Origin: Campylorhamphus procurvoides
Taxonomy: Eukaryota; Chordata; Aves; Passeriformes; Dendrocolaptidae
Assembly: GCA_013396655.1 (NCBI GenBank)
Contig: WBMV01005963.1
Coordinates: 1 to 64,000 of the forward strand
Length of the DNA stretch: 64,000 nt
Reading direction: 5' to 3'
The number at the start of each line of letters is the position of its first letter. The stretch's first letter is position 1. Below are positions 26,601 through 38,220 of the stretch, piece by piece. The notes under the pieces are model-generated. The model ran no database searches, was not told the DNA's origin, and worked only from the letters and a program-made list of their open reading frames with translations. The position numbers and the translations under genes were made by a program.

Positions 26601-28508
26601 TATTTTGCAATGGTATTTCCCTCCAATTTTAAATTAAATGTTCTTTTTAATGGAAAACCTTGGAATATTTTTAGGAACCTGAAGTTATTTTTCAGGTTTG
26701 TTTTGCAAGTCAAGAAAACAGTTGGAGTTAACTCTTTCCAGCAAAAATCACCTGTATTAACTAGACCTTGACTTGATTGGATCATTACTGTACTTTGCAC
26801 AAACCTCAAGACTGTTAAGGGTCAGGGCTGTGATAGAAGTCTTGAATCTTTTCTTCTATATGAAACAAAATTTCTTTAGCAGAACCAAGACTTCTGACAG
26901 TGCTTTTTGCATTACAGAAGGGTGCAGCTTTGACATAGAAATGCATTCAGATGAGATCTTAGAGCAACTCACCGGCACGATTGGGTACTTCTCTTCAGCA
27001 TAAAGTCTGCTGGCAATGCTGACTGTATAGTTGTCACTTGGTCTGGTGATTTGGGTGAACACGTCTTTAAGTGAAGTGTGGATGGACAGAGATGTCCCAC
27101 ACTGGGTGGTTGACAGGAATACAAATGAAAAGACACATGGTGTTATCCTAGTTTTAATGATTAGTAGGTTTTACATACTATATGAAAGGAGTAGAGTAGT
27201 TCAAACACTTCTGCTTATAAATTGTTTGTCCTGTGTGTCTGGTTGCTGCAACTATGCTGACATCGTAATTTTGTAATATATACAATTCTGTCCTGTTTTC
27301 TACTGTGATTTTCTCGTAGTTTTCCCAGGGGTACTCTTAATTATCTGCTACAGTAGTCTAGTTCCATCAGATCAGACAGGCTTTCCCAACCATTCCCAAC
27401 CAGTCCCATTTAACCAGTAACAAGCAGCTACCTTGCCTAATCATACAAATATCTATAATTTTCCTTTATTTGCCCGATATTATGATAATGGATTTCATTT
27501 GATGCTTGCTCTAAACATCTGTTACCTGCCTTCTCCTTTTAGTCTTGCAAATAAAGTGTTCCCCCAGATTCTGGATGCAGAGCACTAGCTGCACACTGGA
27601 GAAGGTTTGGAAATGCTAAGAGTCAGCTTAATCTGATAGTTTTTGCTCCCATAGAAAGGGAGATGAAATTATTTCTCTACCTGAGATTCAGTGCTCTCTC
27701 CAAATCCTGGGATTTTATCGAAGTGAACAGCCTGTAATTAAGAATAACAGTAGTTGAAATAACAGGTGTGACAAGAAAAAGGTTGTGCAACAGAGATTAA
27801 CACATAAAGATTGAAGTAAACCTATTGACTGAGAACCTGGATGACTTAAAAAATGCAATCCATCTGTACCACCTGTGAACAGCCATGCCTACTGTTGCCT
27901 GCTTGGATGATCTTTTCTTCTATTGAACATCTAGGAATCAGCTCCAGTGTGTGCTATTAATAATACCAACTTTCCTCTATGTAACAAGACATCTACTCTC
28001 TATGGAAATAGTGAGAGCTGTAGGAAACACATGAAACACTTTGCAGTCTGGAGACATATTTTGTCTCTTTCCCAAGAGATTTTGTTTCCTTTCCTCGTTT
28101 CAAACAAAGGACCACTATAATGTGTTGTTCTCTTTAAGAATCCTACTGATAAAAATGATAAAATATTAATCCAGTCTCAAGGTTCCTGACTGATGCATTT
28201 GTTTGACAGTATGGGAGTTTGATGTGGCTGTAGCTTTTGATAACTCTGGATGCACATTTTTTAGCCTTTGATCTATGCAAGGGATGTTATATATTATGTA
28301 CTGTGGGTCTGTTGAGCAGCAGGAGGCTTTAAATCCTCACCTTTTCTATCTGAGCCTTGGTGCTATCTCTTGCACCTAAGTAGACCATGGACAGAGCTGA
28401 AATGATGGTCACAGGGGAGTAGATGATGTTCTCCCTGGCATGCTGGATTCTCAGCTCCTTGAAGATGTCACAAGAAAATTCCGTGCTTACGGGACCGATG
28501 GAGCCCAT
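23664..28508 (-). CDS. OVAL: Ovalbumin (SERPINB14), 7 coding exons, 386 aa
   Basis: Coding exons: 28508-28341, 27731-27681, 27101-26973, 26301-26184, 25543-25401, 25246-25091, 24059-23664 (stop TAA at 23664-23666). Exon lengths 168, 51, 129, 118, 143, 156 and 396 nt and the 386-aa product equal those of chicken ovalbumin. The first coding exon has 17 nt of 5'UTR (acceptor after 28525). The protein starts MGSIG and has the internal, uncleaved signal region. The Cys pair 74/121 (the known disulphide) and the sequon in KYNLTSVL (chicken Asn292 site) are kept. The end is HPFLFLIKHNPSNS then GRCFSP. The hinge region reads ESGSKDSGSTGSG, lacking the Ala-rich inhibitory hinge, so this is a non-inhibitory storage-type serpin, secreted into egg white by oviduct cells in known birds. 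It is preceded by a 47-nt leader exon and a TATA/COUP-TF promoter. Assignment to OVAL is supported by exon sizes, the leader and gene order. Confidence 0.95.
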
Positions 28509-29927
28509 TGTGAAACCGGTATTGCCTAGAGCAGGAGCACAACAACAACGTAATGGGAGAGCCTTCAAACACAGCACATGCACTTTAATAGTAGTTTTCA
28601 GGCAATGAAATATAAACAAGTAGTTTTGAAGTAATTTTGTGGCAACGTGCCCACTACTATGCTCACCTCTCATGCATGTTCAAACTGTATAAAACATAAA
28701 TCTGTTTCTTTCTGCCTTTCCGTAACAGTTCCTCAGAGGTCTTAAGTGTATCTATGATTTCTGTTTACCTTTTCAAAGCAGTCAAGCAGCAGTTGCCTGT
28801 ACTCATTTCATTCATTGAAGGCTAAAATTCCTTAGTACTCTGTAGTAGCTTTGATGAAAACAATAAAATAGGATCTCTTTGACATACTTGCAAAGCTGGT
28901 AATTTAAGTGCAAGTTATGTTAGACCTGCTCTCAATTTGGATAAATATAAGAAAAAGCAGAGGCTGGCTGGCTATTTTAGTTTTCTAAAAAGAAGTGAAA
29001 TATCTATTTGTTGCACACTACCTACTGTCAGTAGATCTTCAAAGGCTTGTAACTTTACCCTGCTTTTAGTAATGGAAGCATGGATAGGCAGTATAACTTG
29101 TCTAAGGTACAGAGTCTAGGAGCAAGACTGATGCTCAGAATTCATGTTTCATCCTATTGTGCTTTCAGATACATCTTGCTTTGCTTAAATATACTACACT
29201 ATAACCTTTCTGAGAAATTAAACATTGTTAGTGACATTCAGATAGAAGAGAAAGTTGGACATCAATGTTAAGTTTTTCTTTGTAGTCTTAAAGCTTTTCT
29301 TTGTAGTCTTAAACTCTACCAAGGTTTTTCATGACTGTGCTCTTGGATATACACATACACTCACACCCACATATGTCTCTCACATTCCTTTCTGTATACA
29401 TGTTCCCATTTAAAGGTTATTTTAAAATTGCACATCTGTACACCCACACACCTTGTTATCTTGTGTAGTGTTCGTCAGCTGCATTTTCCAGGGATGCAGC
29501 TGTTAGAGAAATTTCTCACATATCAAATTCACCGAATGGCACAGTTTTGCTCTCAGTGCACTCTATTGAAACCAGAGATCAACCAAGAAACTTATTATTT
29601 GACTGCCTAAATCAAACTTAGAAGATACTGAATGGAAGGGTAAGATGCTCTGAAAGAAAATCACATTTTAAGCACAAAATAATATTTGAAGTACAACTAA
29701 CAGCTTTTTTAAAATCTCCCAACAAAAGCCCAAATACTCAGATTTTACACGTGATAAAATAGTGTAGAATGCATGCATACAGGTGAGATTTGTAAATATT
29801 CAGTCCTGAAAAATGCTTTCTATAGCAAAGATACCAAACACAGAGCAATAACTGTTCTCTTTTTAACTTTAGTCAGAAACCAGGAATAATATAGTGAGAA
29901 AATAAATTTTTCTAAAGAAATGCTTAC

Positions 29928-29974
29928 CTTTTGAGCTTCAGCACCAAAGGCAATAGAGCTTTCCAGCTGTATGT
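29928..29974 (-). other. OVAL: OVAL non-coding leader exon (47 nt)
   Basis: On the minus strand it begins ACATACAGCTGGAAAGCT and ends CTCAAAAG before GTAAGC. Start and length match the chicken ovalbumin leader exon (47 nt, beginning ACATACAGCTAGAAAGCT, recalled). It is spliced over about 1.4 kb to the acceptor at 28526. Confidence 0.88.
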
Positions 29975-30000
29975 AGACATACTGGCTGAGCCCTTGGGAA

Positions 30001-30006
30001 TTTATA
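30001..30006 (-). promoter_or_regulatory. OVAL TATA box
   Basis: TATAAA on the minus strand in the context GACTGTATAAATTCCC. Its first T is 32 nt upstream of the leader exon start at 29974. Between it and the COUP element lies TGGGTCT (30019-30025, about -50). Chicken is recalled to have a half oestrogen-response element TGGGTCA near here; the last base differs. Confidence 0.8.
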
Positions 30007-30046
30007 CAGTCTGAATTGAGACCCACCCACTGCTGCCTTTCAGAAG

Positions 30047-30061
30047 TTTGATCTTTGACAC
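30047..30061 (-). promoter_or_regulatory. COUP-TF-type direct-repeat element of OVAL
   Basis: GTGTCAAAGATCAAA on the minus strand, 73-87 nt upstream of the start. The chicken ovalbumin upstream promoter element at about -85 to -70 is GTGTCAAAGGTCAAA, so this differs by one base. It is a DR1-type binding site for COUP-TF nuclear receptors. An A/T run (30062-30076) flanks it upstream. Confidence 0.78.
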
Positions 30062-30765
30062 CAAAAAAAAAATTTAATGGTATTAGGTCAGGTTTTGTTT
30101 CAATAGGTTTATTTTTGATTGAAAGGAGAGCAAATATTAGTTTTTTATTCTGTATAACAGTGCTTTCCATCAGTACACCAGGACCACTGGGCTGAAAAAA
30201 AGACTGGGAAATAATGCTCATGTTGCTTTAAGCCTCATTTACAACTAGGTGCTGGTATGGCAATAAAAACAAAAAATGTGAACAACTTTGTGAAGGAGCA
30301 CATAATTAGCAGGTATTAGTCAGCCTGCCAATAATTAGTCAAGTCGTTATTATGGTTGTAGTAACAAACCCGAACACTCTTTCTGTTGATCCTTTCTAAA
30401 TTCACAAAATGCAGATGAGTCGTGCTAAAAAGAAGAAAAGGAAGGACAGTTATTGGCCTTTTATTCTACTAACTTAAACTGGGGTAAGAAAGAAAAGTGC
30501 ATGTGAGAAAACCAGCTGAGGTGAAAGCTAAAAACAGGCCCATTTTCTTTGAAAAGCTGGGATATCACAAAAAAATCTTTTGTATAGCAAACTATTTTAT
30601 TCTCAGGGGTTTAATCGCAAAACAAAACTCTAGACAAAGTAAAAAGGATTGAATTCCAAATGTGTTTGTAGTATACACTACAGTGTGTCTCCCGGATCTT
30701 CCAGGAGTAACTAAATGGCCTGAAAGAGAATGAAGGAACTGTGAAATCCAGCTAGAGGAGTGTTC

Positions 30766-30950
30766 ATGGTCTGTGGGACAATCATAATATACAATAGCAA
30801 ATATATTTCAATTATAAAAGCATTGCAGTTATAAAAGCTATTGTTCTGTATTGAAATAATGGAATGGGCAAACAGTAAAGAAATCGTTCTGACCTCTGTA
30901 AAGTATTATGTGATTTAAAAAAGGGGGGGAGAATCCCAAAATCTGTGTGA
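30766..30950. promoter_or_regulatory. Upstream block shared by OVAL and OVALY
   Basis: This block (from ggtctgtgggacaatcataa, through an acagtaaagaaa stretch, to an atgtgattta stretch) is clearly similar to 50046-50210 upstream of OVALY, in the same orientation relative to the gene. It lies about 790-975 nt upstream of the OVAL start. In chicken the steroid-dependent regulatory element is at about -892 to -780. A regulatory role is inferred from this position and from paralogue conservation only. Confidence 0.45.
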
Positions 30951-31831
30951 CATAATTCTTTTCAACATATGTGACATGACTGTGATGTCTGTTAAGAAGA
31001 GGTAGGTCCTGTACTGCTGTCAAAAGTTTAGGCAGTGCACTGTTCTTTGCCTCAGTCTACTTCATTTTGTAAGAATAAACATGCTGTAGAAATCTACATT
31101 CTCCTTCATGAGTTATTGTGACCAAGGCAGTCTGAGGGTTTAAGCAAGACAAAATTGTAGTGGATCTAAAGTATTTTCATTAGCTCTCTACTCCACAAGT
31201 ATCACCCAAATGTTTTGGTTTAGCTTGGGGTTTTTTTTGTTTGTTTGTTTGTTTTCCCACAAATAATCTGACAGACATATATCTATACTTAAGCAAAATA
31301 TAATTCTCTCTCTTTTTTTTTCCTAAGTCAGGTCTACTGCTTCTGTTTCAGCCTGTAAGAGGGCCTAAAAAACTTGTCTGCTTCTCTGAAAATATTGTCC
31401 CTGCCTACAAAATATGTATTAGTATGTGGATGAATAAAGGGAATGAAGAATGAGCCTTTCAGGTGTATTGTCAATCAAAAATCTTCACTATCTGTTCCAT
31501 CAAACACCAGTAATGAGTTGTGTACATTTATTCTGCTCAGCTCTTCATATCTGTTGGTTATTATACAGATCGATGTAGGCCAGGTGGTCCTGACACACTG
31601 AAACATCCTGGTGACATTCCAAGGAAAAGAAAGATAGCTTTGTGCCCCACCAAGGCAAGGAACTGTTTACAAGCAAGTCAGGTGCTGGAGAGGACACCTA
31701 CCCTCAAAGGGATGTCTCCAGACACTTTACAGTGCCTGGATGATGCTCTTACTCATATGGTTTATACACAGGTAGTCCTGCAGTGAGGCACACGATGACC
31801 CATTTCAACTTGAGATAGTCTGTGATTCTTT

Positions 31832-32130
31832 GAATCTGTACATTTACACCTAATAAGCTGTTTTCTCACAGTGTTTAGAGTGAGCCTCAGATTGGTGCCA
31901 CTATTTTCGGTCTTTATCCCTTTTTTATTCAGGGTCACTATATGTTCACAGGGGTTTGGTTCTACTTCTACCACACGNGAATCTGTACGTTTACACCTGA
32001 TAAGCTGTTTTCTCACAGTGTTTAGAGTGAGCCTCTAAACAGATTGGTGCCTCTATTTTCAGTCTTTATCCCTTTTTTATTCAGGGCCACTCTATGTTCA
32101 CAGGGATTTGGTTCTACTTCTACCACACTG
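31832..32130. repeat. Two-copy tandem repeat, unit about 147 nt
   Basis: Copy 1 (31832-31978) and copy 2 (31979-32130) both begin with gaatctgta and share the blocks 'taagctgttttctcacagtg', 'ttagagtgagcctc', 'ttatcccttttttattcagg' and 'ggttctacttctaccacac'. Copy 2 has about 5 extra bases after 'gagcctc'. An ambiguous base n lies at the junction (31978) and another at 32223, so the repeat number in the true genome may differ. Confidence 0.85.
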
Positions 32131-32309
32131 GTCTTCCATTGCTACAGATAAGACTTGGCCAGTATATTTAACTCAGTGAAATTTGCCTTTCAAGACTCTT
32201 TCAAGCCTCTCTGCTAAATAATNCGAAGACAGTTTTAATCTACTGAATATACCCACGAGAAAAATGAGAACTGGATCAGAGCAGACCATCAGCATAGCAT
32301 CAACACGTG

Positions 32310-33110
32310 AAGGTCTTGTACAGTCTGCTTGACATGGGGTCTAGAAAGAGTAATCAAACCTCCCTGCAGTTGGAAGGCTACCTGGGACAACTGACAATGG
32401 ACTTCCCTGGCCAACACAGCTGTGCAAAGCAGTACAAACAGCTCAGTCACATCCTTGTTTGACAATGGTTGTCCCAAAAAAGAGGTCAGCTAAGGCTCTG
32501 TTGCCCTTTCCTCTGCCAGGCATTTCATTGTGGAGCTCTCCTTAAACCAACAGACTATTGAGTATCTGAGCCTTGGACAACTGAGAGTATAAAAGGTACT
32601 TCGTATCCAAAAGGATATGAAGTCCAGGTCAGCTCACAGACCAAAGCCTGTCATCCAATCACAAAAACCCATGCAGCACTCAAGATTTTGTTCTCCTCCT
32701 TGTTCCTGGTCTTTTGCCAGTAGGAAGGAGCACGTTGAACGTTTTGTGTTTGTCTTCATTTCACATTGTGACTCTGGAAGCTGTGTTCCAATCAGGGGCA
32801 GAGGCAACTCTTCACAGAGAGATAAATCATTTAGTGATTGCAACTGCTTGTCTAACTGGTTATTGCTGCAGCCCTTGGTGCTGTAGCTATCATTGGTGAC
32901 TTATTCTGGGGGACTGGTTTTTCCCCAGTACAAAGCAAATGAGGTGTGTGGTCAAGCTCCTTCAAAGAGGTGCTCAAGGCCCACATGGCACCGTTCTGCA
33001 GCAGCTCTGTGCCACTCTGGAGATCCACATTTTTGCCTGCAGTGCTGCCTTGATCCCTCACAGACTGTGACAGGGCACTTATTACTGCTCTTAATGTCAT
33101 TGCAATATCC
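32310..33110. repeat. Segment paralogous to 51390-52080 (OVAL copy)
   Basis: Shares many long matches, in order, with the segment upstream of OVALY: 'atccttgtttgacaatg', 'gaggtcagctaagg', 'gccctttcctct', 'catttcattgtgga', 'gatatgaagtccaggtcagc', 'tcacagaccaaagcc' and 'catccaatcacaa'. A TATAAAA at 32590 gives it some resemblance to an LTR, but no clear LTR termini were seen. It could be duplicated flank or an old retroviral LTR present before the gene duplication. Confidence 0.6.
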
Positions 33111-34389
33111 TATATGACATCTTTCATTCCTTTTAACGTGACATGGGCTCAGACTTCATTGTACAGCTGATGATTTCTTAATGTTCCCCCATGGATATTT
33201 GATCTGACATAGGTTGGTCTGACCTTCATGACATAACTTTCAGTGATCACACCCCACAGACCAGCAATGGTTTGGATGTCAGTATTTGTCTCAGATCCTG
33301 AAAGTCATCCTTGCTATGATTGAATGAGTTTTAGCTTCACATACCTGCAAAGCCTTTCACTTGCTGCATATCTTGCTGTGGAAGCAATGTACAGTGCCTC
33401 TGATTATGAAGGTGGCTTCATTCTGTCTAAGCTCAAATGCAATAAGAAAAAATACAAGACTTGAAAGCAAGGAGAATCCGTCAGGGAAGGGCATAGAAAC
33501 TTTCCCCATGCAGGGATGGAATTTGAAAAGTAAAAATTGTGCTGGAGGGAAAACTGACAGGGGATGTGAAGGGCAGTAAGAAAAGCTTCTTTAGACAGAA
33601 CAGCAAAAAGACTAAGGAGAAGTCAGGATGGTTGGAGAAGGTTCCTGATGATTTGAAAAAGTGACCAGTTTTCAGAAAGGGAAAGGAGAGGAGACTACAG
33701 GTCTTTGCAGTCCCAGAAAAGGGGTAGTGCAAGGCACTGAGGATTAGTATTCTTTATGATCTGTATCCAGAAAGACACACAGGCTCTAATATGTTGCCTA
33801 AAATACCATTTATTGCAGCTAATGTTAAAAGGAAAAAGGATAATATAGGTAAACTTACATTCCCTCAACCCCAAGTTGTTCAGGATTGGACAGACCACCA
33901 GTCAAGGACTGGCATGCAGTGCAGGACCCATCCATGGAGATAGCCATTCACTGACCCTTTAATCTTTAGAACTCTTGCAGATATTTTTAAAGAAGAAAAC
34001 AATTAATTTCTACTGAGAACCAAAAGGATGTTCACATGAAAACTTGCCACTTCACTTTATGATAAATACAAGGACATAGTGGGTGCAGTCACTTCTGCCA
34101 ATGGGAGGAACCTGCAGGTTCCTTCCTTCTGACTTGTGTGAGAAGGGCATCCTGCAGCCCAGGGTGATGTGCAGCACAGCACAGGATGGGGAGCCAACCT
34201 ATATGCTCAGCAAGCACAGGCCTGTACCTTCCCCTGTCAGCTGTTCTGTGGGTCGCTAGCACCTCGATGTACAATGGTATTTGAGTTCAAATCCCTACAG
34301 AAGGCTGCAAAACAAAGCCTCCTGGGAGCATTTTGAGGTGTGTAAAGGAATAAAAAATTATGGGAAATGACGGCGCAGATTTTCCAAGG
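33111..34389. other. OVAL-OVALY spacer, unresolved repeat-like DNA
   Basis: No exon recognised. The part from about 33480 to 33750 (purine-rich, with 'aaaagcttctttagacag') has the texture of the internal coding region of a decayed CR1, but I cannot align it confidently. Confidence 0.35.
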
Positions 34390-34600
34390 GTAAATCTCTC
34401 CTGACCAGCTTCGTTGGCTTCTAGGATGGGTTGGCTTGTTCTATCAGCAAGAGAAAAGAAGAGCATGTTCTATACCCTGACTTTAGTAAGGCCTTCAAAA
34501 TGATCTCCCAGAATATCCTTGTAGTCACACTGGAGAGCTAGGCTGAGTAAGGAGGCAGTATTTTGGATGTAAAGTTAGCTGGATTGCCAGGAGCAGCAGG
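34390..34600 (+). mobile_element. CR1 ORF2-derived fragment
   Basis: The run 'ctgactttagtaaggccttc' followed by 'atgatctcccagaatatcct' matches the well-known CR1 reverse-transcriptase region phrase 'gacttcagcaaggcctttgacactgtctcccacaacatcct'. It is plus-oriented and decayed, with frame-disrupting changes. Confidence 0.6.
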
Positions 34601-36250
34601 AGCAGGGCTGCTCCATGAGAACAGAGCTGGGCCAGGGATCTCCCAAGGGTGGGCAGATCCCTACACAAAATCTGACCACAGGGAAGCAGAACCAAATGCC
34701 AGTAACAGGGTCTATCAACAGCTGTGGGCACAGCAAGAGAAGAACAAAGACCAGGGTCCATCTACAGAGGCTGGGGTAGGGAACAATGAAAGCTGGCTGC
34801 TGCCTGTGGATGGGAGACTCATTGACCAGGGTCCAGCCCCAGAGCATCTGAGCAAGGGAAATAGAACAGACCCTGAAATGGTGACAGGTCCAACTGAGCC
34901 TTCAGATCATAAGGCATTATAGCAACAGTCCACAAGTTGAGATCAAGAAGGCCCATGGCTAGGCAGGGCAGGGCTGTAGGGAACAAGAGAACAGCCCTGA
35001 TGTGGTGTTGCTGGGGCAGGGGCTGATGGCTCCAAGGAGGTAACATGGGGTCCTGAGCTGTAGGTGGGTGGAGGTCCCACGGGAGGTCCCATGGGAAGTC
35101 AGGGCCAGTGAGGGCTGTTATGCCCTAAGGGCTGGGATCAGCAGCCTTCCCTCTGAGCACGGTGTATCCTCACTCCTTAGAGAGACCTGGGCTAAGGAGA
35201 GACACACTCTAGAGTGACTCCAAGTGTCCCTGCCCTTCACACACATAAATCATAGACCTGTGCTCAAGTTTCTGAAAGGTATTTCTTGGTTTATAACAGC
35301 CAAGAGGTGGTGGAATCACTGTCCCTGAAGGTCTTCAAGAAAGGACTGGACACAACACTTAGTGATCTAGTTGATAAGGTGGGGATTGGTCAAATGTTGG
35401 GCTCCATCATCTTGGAGGTCTTTTCTAACCTAAATGATTCTGTGATTCTGTGAGTCACTATAGAGTGACTCACTTTGGAGTGACTCCATGGGCTGTTTGA
35501 GGGGACATGGAGTCAAGGCAGGGACAGTGGATAGGAAAGGGACACAGCATGAGAGGTCAGGAACTGAGTGAGGTATGACCCCAGAGGCTGGTCAGGAGCA
35601 AGCCAGGGGAAGGAGGGTCTGGCTGGGTGGAATGGGGTTCACTTGGAAACCTGGGTCTGAGTAAGGTGAGTACTGTGGGGAAATCAGGAAGATTTGTAAG
35701 GACCAGGTTCTGTGTGACCAGAGACCCCGGCTCCTCTGTGCTTGGCAGAGGGCTCAGAGAAGACTGAGGCTCACTGTGGTGGAGCAGCAGCTTCTCCCCA
35801 AGGAGCGACAAACAGGAGGCAAGGGGGATCCCACAGCCTCACCATCCAGGGCTCAGCAGCTGAGCAGAGCAGCCCCAGAGATCACAGGCAGTCCAGATCA
35901 TAAGGCAATGCCCTGGATAAGAGGCAGGTCCTAAGACACACCACAAAGTCAATTCACACATCAGAGCTCGGTCCAGGTCCAGTGATCACAAGATAGGACC
36001 GAGGTCACACTGGGAGCCCTTGGCCAGGAATGGGCACAGCTGTGTTTGAACTGGAGACTGACAGACTGCTGATGTAACACAGAGAGGAACTGAAAGTCCA
36101 GAGCACAGCTTAGGGCTCTTGGGCCCATAGGTGTGGGGAGAGGCCCTAGGTGTGGCTGATCAGGACTATCAAAGCTCATTAGTGTGCTCAGAGCTCTGTC
36201 ACCACTTGAAAGCAAAAGAGATGGGCCTGGAGACAAGGCTACCAGTCTTG
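34601..36250. other. GC-rich, G-biased block of unknown origin
   Basis: Markedly richer in G and C than the rest of the window, with many ggg/agg/cagg runs on the plus strand. The phrase cagatcataaggca occurs twice (34902 and 35890), hinting at an internally repetitive element. A CR1 tail (35280-35453) is inserted within it. Open frames here (for example 34563-34922 plus) look like composition artefacts. Confidence 0.4.
35280..35453 (+). mobile_element. CR1 LINE 3' tail
   Basis: Contains 'gtggtggaatcactgtccct', 'ggtcttcaagaaaggactgg', a 'gtgatctagttgataagg' block and the terminal attctgtg repeats (35438-35453), the standard 3' end of CR1 in plus orientation. Confidence 0.88.
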
Positions 36251-37862
36251 TGAGGAGTTCTGTGAGAAGGCAGGTTACTTCCAGTGTACTTCAGACAGGG
36301 ACTGAAGTGCTAAGGCTGCACTGAAATATGCTTCTCTTGTGGGTGACAGCCTTGACCTGGGGAATTAATTTCATGTAATTTCTTGCTGATGAACATGAAA
36401 ATTTTGTTGTTTGTGTGGGTATTGACCAAAACCAAATGTAATAACTTGTGAAACAGATAAATTTTTCATCCTTCATCCCCATGCTCAGCTTCAATCCAAA
36501 AAGCCTCCTCTGCTTACTAGTTTCAGCTTCCTTGTTATGCTCAGTGCTTCCCAGTCCCTTTGGTGTAGCAGCAGGCAATGGAAGAGGTTGGGGTTGGTGT
36601 ATGACTGTTTCTATCCTCCAGTTGTTGCTGCTCCCTTCTATCCTGTGCTCTACTCTGCTCCATGGGCTGCAGTTCCACAGGAATGTCCTTGCTTCAGCCC
36701 CTGTGGGGTGTCACTACCCTGGCATGGGCTGGTAGTGCCTCCCAAGACTGCCTTTATTTGTGCTCTTAATAACTTCTCCTTTCATATGGCTTCTGTTTTG
36801 TTTCTCTAAACATATTTCTCACATGTCTGTTGCCACCCTGTCTTAAATACACCCAAGCAGAGGTGCCATGTGCTCCTCTACCAAGGGTTCAGCATACCAT
36901 GAGTTGTCTTCATTCATTACGGGGCCTGCTGCAACTGGCCAAGGGCAGTTCATGTCCTCCTCTCACAAAGACCATGCCCAGTACCAAAATGGTGTCAGTG
37001 CCCAATACAGGCTCCATACCCATGTGCAGAGGGCTTTGGGGAGATCTCCTCCTGAGGCTGATCATGCCATCAGAGTCCTAAAGTTGGCCATTTAGTCCTG
37101 GAACTTAAATAGCTGGTAATATTTTCTATATATTTATTACTTCTCAATGAATTTCTCTTCCATCATGTAAAACTTTATCATCTCCATCATTCTTTGACAA
37201 TGATTTCCGTCATTCAGCTACCTGTTGTCATCTACTTCTGTGTGTAGGGGGTTTTTTTAACTGCTTTCAACTAACTTTTTGTAATACTATTAAGTTCCTG
37301 TGTCAGAAGATACATGGAATAGCCAATCTCTGTCATTGTCTCCATACCATTCAGAACTTCAGACACCTCTGCTGTGGAAAACATCATCCTTCTTGTAGGA
37401 GTTTGACTGCCTGGGCTCGGGCACATCTGAAGCAAGTGGCCAGCCTGGGATCAGAGCACTGTTTGTGACAGAGCCTCCATGAGGGTTTACATTCCCCCTC
37501 ACTTCAGAGAATTTAAACTAAGTCTCTTGATTGCTTGCTAGCTTGTGTGCCTGTGCCTGGCCATGAACCTAACTGAGATGTACTACTGCAAGTGTTTATT
37601 TTGGACACTAGTAAGAAAATTATTAAAATGCATTTTATTGAAAATAACATGAGAGGGAAAAAAGAGATGGCATAGATTATCTCACTTCCAATGCTAGGAA
37701 CCCCAAGCAGGGCAGCATTGGACAGGTCTTTATTCAGGGCACAGCACACCATGCATATCCCATGCATGCAGAGGTTGTCTGGTGGTATGATCTTTACACT
37801 TTTATATGTATGTTCTCAGAAGTAAACAATTCTGTTGATCCTTTCTATGGATGAATAAAAAT
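36251..37862. other. OVAL-OVALY spacer, nothing recognised
   Basis: No exon, RNA gene or clear repeat boundary was found. The stretch 36500-37080 is moderately GC-rich with several open frames on the plus strand, none resembling a known family. Confidence 0.4.
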
Positions 37863-38220
37863 ATCACAGAATCACAGTATCAGAAAATATGACAAGTTGG
37901 AAGGGACCCACGAGGATCATCAAGTCCCCTGGCCCAGCACAGGACCATCCCCAAGAGTCACACCATGTGCCTGAGAGTATCATCCAAAAACTACTTGAGC
38001 TCTGTCAGGCTTGGTGCTGTGACCACTGCCCTGGGGATCCTGTTCAGTGCCCAACCACTCTCTGGGGGAAGAACCTCTTTCTAATACCCAGCCTAAACCT
38101 TCCCTGACACAACTTCAGGCCATTCCCTCCAGTCTTGTCACTGATCACCACAGAACAGAGATCAGTGCCTGCCCCTTCTCTGTCCCTCACGAGAAAGCTG
38201 TAGATTGCAATGAGGCCAAG
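37863..38220 (-). mobile_element. CR1 LINE 3' fragment
   Basis: Begins with 'atcacagaatcacagtatca' (reversed CR1 tail). It continues with 'ttggaagggacccacgagga', 'agagtcacaccatgtgcctg' and 'ctctgggggaagaacctctt', the reversed CR1 3' region. Confidence 0.88.

Noticed and set aside
28341..28508. Treating this gene as OVALX or OVALY and the rightmost gene as OVAL
   Set aside because: The 386-aa length, the 51-nt CD-loop exon, the 47-nt leader and the COUP-TF-type promoter identify this one as OVAL. The rightmost gene has the 63-nt CD-loop exon typical of OVALX.
34563..34922. 119-codon plus-strand frame rich in Gly, Pro and Glu
   Set aside because: It lies in a GC-rich repeat-like block; the composition explains the lack of stops and no family is recognised.
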